DNA from: Planctomonas psychrotolerans
GTDB lineage: Bacteria > Actinomycetota > Actinomycetes > Actinomycetales > Microbacteriaceae
Length of the DNA stretch: 64,000 bases
Direction: 5' to 3'
NCBI RefSeq assembly: GCF_008642235.1
Contig: NZ_SJEV01000001.1
Location: forward strand, 1,550,001-1,614,000
The notes below the pieces were generated by a model. The model did no database searches. It saw only the letters and a program-made list of their open reading frames with translations, and was not told the DNA's origin. Shown here piece after piece: positions 46,601-53,800 of the stretch (within the stretch, counting starts at the first letter, position 1; every line of letters begins with the position of its first letter). The position numbers and the translations under genes were made by a program.

Positions 46601-47513
46601 GCGTTCCGCCGGAGCAACCGCCCCGCCCGCCAACGTGGTACCGACGGCATCGATGACCACCTCGGTGGACGGGCTGTCGGTGTCCGCCAACGGGTCGGCG
46701 TCGAAGGACCCCGACGGGTCGATCACGTCGCACGCCTGGACGTTCGGTGATGGTGGCACGGCGACGGGAGCGATCGCGTCGCACACCTATGCAGCAGCAG
46801 GCACGTACACCGTCACCCTCACCGTCACGGACAACGCCGGAGCCACGGCGAAGACCACCAGCGTCGTCGAGGTGGCCGCACCGCCCGCGAGCGCGGTCCT
46901 CGCGTCCGACGCCTTCGAGCGGGTCGCGGTGAACAGCCTCGGCACCGCGGACGCGGGTGGGGCATGGACGCTCGGATCGACCTGGTCCGCGTTCTCCATC
47001 TCGAACGGGGCCGCTCGACTCGAGACGCCCGCGGGTACCGTGCGGAGCGCGTACCTGAAGGACGTGGCATCGGTCAGCACCGACGTGCGCGCCACCGTGA
47101 CGCACGCGCAGGCCGTGACCGGCACCGGGGCGTACGTCTCGCTGATGCCGCGCCGTACAGCCGCGGGTGAGTACGTGGGCAAGGTGAAAATCCTTGGGAG
47201 CGGCGCCGTGAGCATCCAGGTGACCCGCAGCGGCACGAGTCTGCAATACGCGAACGTGCCGGACTTCACCTACGTTCCCGGCGAGAGGATGAACCTCCGA
47301 GTGCAGACCGTCGGTACGTCGCCGACCGTCGTGCGTGCCAAGGTGTGGCGTGATGGCCTCGCCGAGCCGACCGGCTGGCAGGTCAGCGTCACCGACAGCA
47401 CGGCAGGGCTGCAGGAAGCGGGCCACGTCGGTCTTCGCTCCGACGTGAGCTCGGCGGCGTCCGCCTCGTCCACGTTCACGTTCGACGACTTCGTGGCCAG
47501 CACCGCACGCTGA
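43602..47513 (+). CDS. Giant secreted surface protein A: propeller-like head, Fn3, LamG, PKD, two C-terminal domains
   Basis: A 1303-residue exported protein. Signal peptide to about residue 36. A beta-propeller-like head (about 50-450) has repeats such as VYAGGIFTEVNGTKRNRIAA and YFGGTLTSVSDVQRPG, and the block EDCHGDSYGIHATNG plus AGHPHYCGNVHGG. An Fn3-like module lies at about 465-555, LamG jellyroll at 558-786 (YWRLNETSGTTVYDW ... FWRIGGDTTW), the ~205-residue domain at 800-1003, a PKD at 1007-1092 (AWTFGDGGTATGAIASHTYA), and the ~205-residue domain again at 1096-1303. No wall-sorting motif is seen. The start ATG is preceded by CAGGCACAC, shared with gene C. Probably carbohydrate-binding or adhesive; enzymatic activity unproven. 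Confidence 0.85.
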   Translation: MGSPTLLPHVRTRFLAVGTTAALIATLFAGTSVAAADTRPAESTTPATVSTDSLPTVQIDGIVWSQVVVGTTVYAGGSFATAQPAGAAEGVNTVPRANLLAYNIETGNLITSFAPTLNGEVRSLAVSPDGKRVYAGGIFTEVNGTKRNRIAAFDTATGQLVPGFAPSANAGVSSVVATNDTVYFGGTLTSVSDVQRPGRSAAVKAQDGSVLPWAPVADTDGRVTSMVISPDGAKLVLGGSFVSMNGSDRPGYGMAAVDAVNGTTNLPWNVNNVVRNGGSGASITSLTSDGTSVYGTGYVFKGAGNLEGAFRADWKTGDLVWLEDCHGDSYGIHATNGVAYIAGHPHYCGNVHGGFPQTSPWTIYRGLAFTDYATGTLGREPLGYFNFEGNPSPSLLHFYPEFDTGAVSGANQGPWTVTGSNGYLLYGGEFTRVNNKRQQGLARFATTAKAPNADGPRAQGSNWVPDVVSLADGSVRVAWRANYDRDNASLSYRLIRDGVNASPIYTTAASSSPWDRPSMSYLDTDVAPGATHTYRVRVEDPLGNVGWSSTVTATVNGSGPISDYAKGVLADRPEAYWRLNETSGTTVYDWSGMNPAYASGGVTRGAAGAIANDTNTASTFSGATWGLAATKTIQPGPNDFAIEGWFKTTTTRGGKIIGFGNKFSGESNQHDRHVYMDDAGRVFFGVNDGGRRTLNTAAGLNDGQWHHVVANLGSTGMQLYVDGALVGERSDAVQGQAYNGFWRIGGDTTWAGTSMYFGGAIDDVAIYRSALTADQVRAHYALSGRDAGTTPPPPPPAPSALAADSFERTVASGLGAADTGGNWTLGSASTSFSVSGGAARLDTPTGSTRSAYLAGITAVDADVQAVATHSRVVTGTGAYISLLARKTSAGEYIGKVKILADGAVSIQVTRGGTSLAYANVPALRYAPGDRVRMRVQAVGSSPTTVRAKVWADGTAEPADWQVTATDSTAGLQQAGYSGIRGNLSSAATATSVFTFDDFTLRSAGATAPPANVVPTASMTTSVDGLSVSANGSASKDPDGSITSHAWTFGDGGTATGAIASHTYAAAGTYTVTLTVTDNAGATAKTTSVVEVAAPPASAVLASDAFERVAVNSLGTADAGGAWTLGSTWSAFSISNGAARLETPAGTVRSAYLKDVASVSTDVRATVTHAQAVTGTGAYVSLMPRRTAAGEYVGKVKILGSGAVSIQVTRSGTSLQYANVPDFTYVPGERMNLRVQTVGTSPTVVRAKVWRDGLAEPTGWQVSVTDSTAGLQEAGHVGLRSDVSSAASASSTFTFDDFVASTAR

Positions 47514-47563
47514 GGTCGTGCGTTGAGAAACCGACCGTGCCGCCCGGAATAACGGGAGGGTAA

Positions 47564-47607
47564 CAGTTCTGCGCGGACCGGGTGGCTCCCGGCCCGCGCG
47601 ATACCAT
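47564..47607 (+). promoter_or_regulatory. Bipartite upstream element of giant surface gene B
   Basis: CAGTTCTG and GATACCAT separated by exactly 28 bp, as upstream of gene A. The intervening 28 bp are not conserved, so the two octamers were retained selectively. Confidence 0.5.
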
Positions 47608-47702
47608 CAAGACTTCGGTGACCGCTCGATCGCCGACGACGTAATACCCGACGTCGACCCGTCCGCATTCCCCCACGGAATCAAGCAGAGCTGAGCATCA
47701 CC

Positions 47703-50700
47703 ATGGGCACAGTCGCCACCGGTCCGACACGTTCAAGACGACTTCTCGGCGGTGCGTTGGCTGCGCTCCTCGCCGCCTGCATGCTGGTGGCGCCGGCCGG
47801 CGCCTCGGCCGACACGCGACCGCCGTCCGGGACTCCCGCGACGGTGTCCTCGGACTCTCTTCCGACGGTGCAGATCAACGGCATCGTCTGGTCGCAGGTG
47901 ATCGTCGGGAACACGGTCTACGCGGGGGGCAGTTTCAGCACCGCCCAGCCGGCGGGAGCCGCAGCGGGAGTCAATACGGTCGCCCGCGGCAACCTCCTCG
48001 CCTACCGGCTCGACACCGGGGCGCTGATCACCTCGTTCGCCCCCATGCTGAACGGGCAGGTGCGCGGTCTCGCCGCCTCTCCCGACGGATCCCGGGTGTA
48101 CGCCGTCGGTGAGTTCACCTCCGTGAGCGGGACCACCCGCAATCGCATCGCGGCATTCTCCACGGCGACCGGCGCGCTGGTCCCATCGTTCGCGCCCAGC
48201 GCGAACGCTCGGGTCAGCAGCGTCGCCGCCACCAACAGCACCGTCTACTTCGGCGGCACGCTGACCTCGGTGAGCGGCGTGTCCCGTCCGGGCCGGGCGG
48301 CAGCCGTGTCGGCGAGCACCGGTGCGGTGCAGCAGTGGGCTCCGCGCGCAAACACCGAGGGTCGAGTCGGTGCCATGACCATCAACCCCGACGGCACCAA
48401 GCTCGTCCTCGGCGGCAACTTCACGACGATGAACGGCTCGAGCAACCCCGGTTACGGGCTTGCGGCAGTAGACTCCATCACCGGTGCCAGCCTTCCGTGG
48501 AGCGTGAACTCGATCATCCGCAACGCCGGTCCCGACGCGGCGATCACCAACCTCTCGTCCGACGGCACCAGCGTCTACGGCACCGGATACGTGTTCGGGG
48601 GCGGAGGCAACTTCGAGGGCGCGTTCCGCGCCGACTGGAGCGATGGCCGGCTGGTGTGGATGGAGGACTGTCACGGCGATTCCTATTCCGTTCACACGGT
48701 GCGCGACGTCACCTACGTCGCCGGGCACCCGCACTACTGCGGAAACGTCAACGGGGGCTTCGAGCAGACCGCGCCGTGGAGCTTCTACCGCGGCATCGCC
48801 GTCACGAACTACGCAACCGGGGTGCTGGAACGCGAACCGCACGGGTACTTCAACTTCGAGGGACGCCCGTCCCCGACCCTGCTGCACTTCTACCCGGCGT
48901 TCAACACCGGCTCGGTGTCCGGAGCGAGTCAGGGACCCTGGAGCGTGACCGGCTCGGGGAACTACGTGGTCTTCGGCGGTGAGTTCACCACCGTCAACGG
49001 CAATCGCCAGCAGGGCCTCGCCCGCTTCACCACCGCCGCCGGCGCGCCGAACGATGACGGGCCTCGGCTCAGCGGATCCAACTGGGTGCCGAACGTCGTG
49101 TCGCTCGCGCAGGACTCCGTGAGGGTCGGCTGGCGGGCCAACTTCGATCGGGACAACGCGATGCTGTCGTACCGCGTCATCCGCGACGGCGCCACCTCCT
49201 CGCCGATCCACGAGGTGCAGGCCTCTTCCGCCCCGTGGGATCGACCCTCGATGAGTTACCTCGACACCGGAGTGCGCAACGGGGAGACCCACACCTATCG
49301 TCTCCGGGTGGAGGACCCGTTCGGCAACGTGGCCTGGAGCAACACCGTGAGCGTCACGGTGAACGGATCCGGCACCGTGAGTTCGTACGCGTCCCGGGTT
49401 CTCGCCGACCGCCCCGAGTCGTATTGGCGCCTCGGCGAGGGATCCGGGACCACCGTGTACGACTGGGCGGGGTACACCAACGCGGCGGCATCCTCCGGGG
49501 TGACCCGTGGCACGTCGGGCGCGATCGTGAATGACGCCAACCGCGCCTCGACGTTCTCCGGCACCAGTTCGGGCTTCGTCTCGACCGGTGGCGCGGTGGA
49601 GCCCACGACGAACAGCTTCGCTCTGGAGGCGTGGTTCCGGACGACCACAACGTCGGGCGGCAAGATCGTGGGCTACGGGAACTCCTCGACCGGCAGCTCC
49701 ACCACCTACGACCGGCATATCTACATGGACAACACCGGGCGCGTCTTCTTCGGCGTGCATCCCGGGTCCCAGCGCACCCTCAGCACGGCGGCCGGGCTGA
49801 ACGACGGACAGTGGCATCACGTCGTGGCGAACCTCGGGCCCACCGGCATGCAGTTGCACCTCGACGGCGTCAGGGTGGCCCAGCGGACCGACACGACCAC
49901 GGGCCAGGCATACAACGGGTACTGGCGCATCGGCGGTGACACCTCGTGGGCCGGCACGTCGGGGTACTTCCGGGGCGACATCGACGACGTCGCGGTCTAT
50001 CGCGCCGCCCTGTCCGACAGCCAGGTCGCCGCCCACTGGTCACTATCGGGTCGTTCCGGTTCCACACCGCCGCCACCGCCTCCGCCCGACCCGCAGGTGC
50101 TCGCGTCCGACCGGTTCGACCGGTCCGTGACCGGAGGCCTCGGCACAGCCGATGCCGGCGGCGCCTGGACCCTCGGGTCGTCCGCCTCGAGCTATTCGGT
50201 ATCCGGTGGTATCGCGCGGTTATCGACGCCGCCCGGCGCCGTCCGCAGCGGATACCTGCAGAACGTCTCGGCCATCGGCAGCGACGTGCGTGCGACCGTG
50301 TCGATGCTGCAGCCCGCCACCGGGGGCGGGTCCTATCTCTCCCTTCTCGCCCGGAAGAACGCGGCGGGGGAGTACATCGGCAAGGTCAAGGTGTTGTCGA
50401 CAGGAGCGGTCAGCATCCAGGTCACCCGGGGCGGCACGAGCCTTCACTACGCGAGCGTTCCCGGCATCCGCTATACGACGGGCGATCGGCTCATGATCCG
50501 CGTGCAGGCGGTGGGATCGGCGCCCACCACGATCCGGGCGAAGGTGTGGGCGCAGGGCACGACGGAGCCCGCCGGTTGGCAGGTCAGTGCGACCGATTCC
50601 ACGGCGGGCCTGCAGCAGGCCGGATACGTAGGGTTGCGTGGAGATCAGACCTCCACGTCGACCGGGACCGTCGTGTTCGCCTTCGACGATTTCGTTGCCG

Positions 50701-50711
50701 TTCGCGGGTGA
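47703..50711 (+). CDS. Giant secreted surface protein B: propeller-like head, Fn3, LamG, one C-terminal domain
   Basis: The shortest of the three paralogues, 1002 residues. The signal peptide LLGGALAALLAACMLVAPAG ends near residue 38. Then come the propeller-like head, with MEDCHGDSYSVHTVRDVTYV and AGHPHYCGNVNGG conserved, the Fn3-like module, one LamG (about 558-785; YWRLGEGSGTTVYDWAGYTN), a short Pro linker and one ~205-residue domain (VLASDRFDRSVTGGLGTADA ... VFAFDDFVAVRG). PKD modules are absent, so this may be the ancestral layout or a reduced copy. CysMet in the signal (AACML) is not a convincing lipobox. Confidence 0.85.
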   Translation: MGTVATGPTRSRRLLGGALAALLAACMLVAPAGASADTRPPSGTPATVSSDSLPTVQINGIVWSQVIVGNTVYAGGSFSTAQPAGAAAGVNTVARGNLLAYRLDTGALITSFAPMLNGQVRGLAASPDGSRVYAVGEFTSVSGTTRNRIAAFSTATGALVPSFAPSANARVSSVAATNSTVYFGGTLTSVSGVSRPGRAAAVSASTGAVQQWAPRANTEGRVGAMTINPDGTKLVLGGNFTTMNGSSNPGYGLAAVDSITGASLPWSVNSIIRNAGPDAAITNLSSDGTSVYGTGYVFGGGGNFEGAFRADWSDGRLVWMEDCHGDSYSVHTVRDVTYVAGHPHYCGNVNGGFEQTAPWSFYRGIAVTNYATGVLEREPHGYFNFEGRPSPTLLHFYPAFNTGSVSGASQGPWSVTGSGNYVVFGGEFTTVNGNRQQGLARFTTAAGAPNDDGPRLSGSNWVPNVVSLAQDSVRVGWRANFDRDNAMLSYRVIRDGATSSPIHEVQASSAPWDRPSMSYLDTGVRNGETHTYRLRVEDPFGNVAWSNTVSVTVNGSGTVSSYASRVLADRPESYWRLGEGSGTTVYDWAGYTNAAASSGVTRGTSGAIVNDANRASTFSGTSSGFVSTGGAVEPTTNSFALEAWFRTTTTSGGKIVGYGNSSTGSSTTYDRHIYMDNTGRVFFGVHPGSQRTLSTAAGLNDGQWHHVVANLGPTGMQLHLDGVRVAQRTDTTTGQAYNGYWRIGGDTSWAGTSGYFRGDIDDVAVYRAALSDSQVAAHWSLSGRSGSTPPPPPPPDPQVLASDRFDRSVTGGLGTADAGGAWTLGSSASSYSVSGGIARLSTPPGAVRSGYLQNVSAIGSDVRATVSMLQPATGGGSYLSLLARKNAAGEYIGKVKVLSTGAVSIQVTRGGTSLHYASVPGIRYTTGDRLMIRVQAVGSAPTTIRAKVWAQGTTEPAGWQVSATDSTAGLQQAGYVGLRGDQTSTSTGTVVFAFDDFVAVRG

Positions 50712-50841
50712 ACCGGCCCGAACCTGTCAATGTGCTGTGCGTTTAGCAAACGAAAGCCGGGGGTGCCCGGCAGCCCGTAGGGTGACCGTACCCGCCGGTG
50801 ATCCCCCGTCACCATTCCCCCGAAAGTACAGGCACACCTTC

Positions 50842-53800
50842 ATGGGCTTACCCACCCCAGTTCCTTTCGCGCGCAAGAAAACAATCGTCGCCTTCGGCCT
50901 CGCTACCGCGCTCATCGCGTCGCTGTTCACCGGAACCATGGCCGCCTCGGCTGACACATCCCCGGTGCCGCCGCTCCCCGCCACGGTATCGACGGACTCG
51001 CTGCCCACCGTGCAGATCGACGGCATCGTCTGGTCTCAGGTCATCGTCGGCAACACCGTCTACGCGGGCGGCAGCTTCACCACCGCCCGCCCGGCCGGCG
51101 CTGCGGCCGGCGCCTCGACGGTTCCCCGGGCGAACCTGCTCGCCTACAACCTCACGACGGGTGCGCTCGTCACCTCGTTCGCGCCGACCCTCAATGGTCA
51201 GGTGCGTTCGCTGGCCGCCTCTCCGGATGGTTCCCGCCTGTACGCGGCCGGCGAGTTCACCACGGTGAACGGCGTCAGCCGCAACCGCATCGCCGCCTTC
51301 AGCACCGCCACGGGCGCGCTCGTGACGTCGTTCGCGCCGAGCGCGAACTCCCGGGTGAGCGCCGTCGTCGCCACGAACGACACCGTCTACTTCGGCGGCA
51401 CGATGAGCGCCGTCAGCGGGGTGTCCCGTCCTGGCCGTTCGGCGGCCGTATCGGCCTCGAACGGCGCGGTGCTGCCCTGGGCACCTCTCGCCAACCCCGA
51501 CGGCCGGGTCCTGGCCATGGTGCTCTCGCCCGATAACTCCAAGCTCGTGCTCGGCGGCAGCTTCACGACCATGAACGGGTCGAGCAACCCCGGCTACGGG
51601 CTCGCCTCCGTCGACGCGATCACCGGCGCGAACCTTCCCTGGAACGTCAACAGCGTCGTCCGCAACGGCGGCCCCGACGCGTCGATCACGAGCCTCACGT
51701 CCGACGGCACCAGCGTCCACGGCACCGGGTACGTGTTCGGGTCCGGGGGCAACCTCGAGGGCGCTTTCCGGGCCGACTGGAAGAACGGCGACCTCGTCTG
51801 GCTCGAAGACTGCCACGGTGACAGCTACTCCGCCTACGCCACGGGCGACGTCGCCTACGTCGCGGGACACCCCCACTACTGCGGCAACGTCAACGGCGGC
51901 TTCGAGCAGACCGAACCGTGGACGTTCTACCGCGGTGTCGCCTTCACCAACTACGCGACCGGCACCCTGAAGCGCGAGAAGCACGGATACTTCAACTTCG
52001 AGGGCAACCCTTCGCCCACGCTGCTGCACTTCTACCCCACCTTCAACACCGGAACCGTTTCCGGCGCCAGCCAGGGCCCCTGGAGCGTGACGGGGAACGG
52101 CAAGTACGTCGTATTCGCGGGTGAATTCACCACGGTCAACGGGACGCGCCAGCAGGGACTCTCCCGCTTCGTCGTCGCCGACTCCGCCCCGAACGCCGAC
52201 GGTCCGCGCGTGAGCGGCTCCAACTGGGTGCCGTCGGTGGTCTCGCTGTCCGCCGGCACCGCGCGCGTGGCGTGGCCCGCGAACTTCGACCGCGACAATA
52301 CTTCCCTGACCTACCGGGTCATCCGGAACGGCAACACCGGGTCGCCGGTGCACGAGATCGTGGGCGAGTCGTCGCCATGGAACCGACCGGCCATGGGCTA
52401 CCTCGACACCGGACTTGTGCCGGGGGAGACCTACACCTATCGCCTCCGCGCCGAGGATCCCTTCGGCAACGTGGCTTGGAGCAACACGGTGCCGGTGACG
52501 ATTGCCGCGGAGGGTACTTCCAGCGCGTACGCATCCGGCGTGCTGGACGATGCGCCGACCTCGTACTGGCGCCTGGGTGAAGCGAGCGGCCTAGCGGTCT
52601 ACGACTGGGCAGGCTTCGATGACGCCGTAGCCGGCGCCGGGGTGACCCGGGGAACCGCCGGAGCGATCGGCGGCGACGACAACTCGTCCGCCACGTTCTC
52701 GGGCACGAACACCGGGCTCGTCGCCAGCCAGGTGGCGCAGCCGGGCAGCAACAGCTTCGCCATCGAAAGCTGGGTGCGCACCACGAGCACCGCCGGAGGC
52801 AAGATCGTCGGCTTCGGCAACGCGAAGACCGGTAACTCGTCGAGCTACGACCGTCACGTTTACATGGACGGGGCCGGACGCATTATCTTCGGCGTGTACC
52901 CGAATGCCGAGCGCACGGTGAGCAGCGGGACCGGCTTCAACGACGGCAACTGGCACCACATCGTCGCGAACCTCGGCCCGATCGGCATGCAGCTGTTCGT
53001 GGACGGCAAGCGCGTCGCCCAGCGGACCGACACGACGAGCGCCCAGGCCTACGACGGCTACTGGCGCATCGGCGGCGACTCCTCGTGGGGCGGCACCGCG
53101 CCGTACTTCGCCGGGGACATCGACGACGTCGCCATCTACGGCAACGCCCTCAGCACCGCGCAGGTCGATCGCCACTACACGCTGTCGGGTCGGCCGTCCG
53201 CCCTCCCCAAGGCGCCCTCCGACGCCTACGGTGCGCGGGTCTTCGCCGACGACCCCGACCTCTACTGGCGTCTCGACGACTCCTCCGGATCGATCGCCGC
53301 GGATGCAAGCCCCTCGGGCACTCCGGGCACCTACATCGGCGGAGTCACGAAGCAGCAGGAGGGCGTCCTTCAGGGCAACGCATCCGCGGCCTTCGACGGC
53401 TCCAGCGGGCATGTCGTCAGCTCCAGGCAGGTCAGCGGCCCGCAGGTCTACTCGACCGAGCTCTGGTTCTCCTCCACCTCCCAGCAGGGCGGCAAGCTGA
53501 TCGGATTCGGCAACGCATCCTCCGGCACATCGGGCAACTACGACCGTCACGTCTACCTGCAGCCCGACGGGCGCCTCGTATTCGGGATCTGGAACGGGAC
53601 CGCCAACATCATCACCTCTCCCGCCGCCTACAACGACGGACGCTGGCACCACGTAGTCGCCACCCAGGCGGCGAATGGTCTGCGTCTGTACGTGGACGGG
53701 GAGCTCCTCGGCACTCATCCGGCCAATCGTTCGGACAGTTACGCCGGTTACTGGCGCATCGGTGGGGACAACACCTGGGGTTCCAGCCCGTTCGTCAACG

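Noticed and set aside
47740-47775. Lipobox in the signal peptide of protein B
   Set aside because: The Cys in LAACML is followed by several hydrophobic residues and lies inside the hydrophobic core, and A/B/C all have a normal Ala-rich cleavage site near residue 36-38.
44874-50036. Minus-strand open frames of 767-850 codons opposite the giant surface genes
   Set aside because: They repeat wherever the plus-strand modules repeat and show no signal, domain or ribosome site; explained by GC bias.
50638-50841. Upstream in-frame extension of giant gene C
   Set aside because: It overlaps the end of gene B and lacks signal-peptide character; the ATG at 50842 gives a clear signal peptide.
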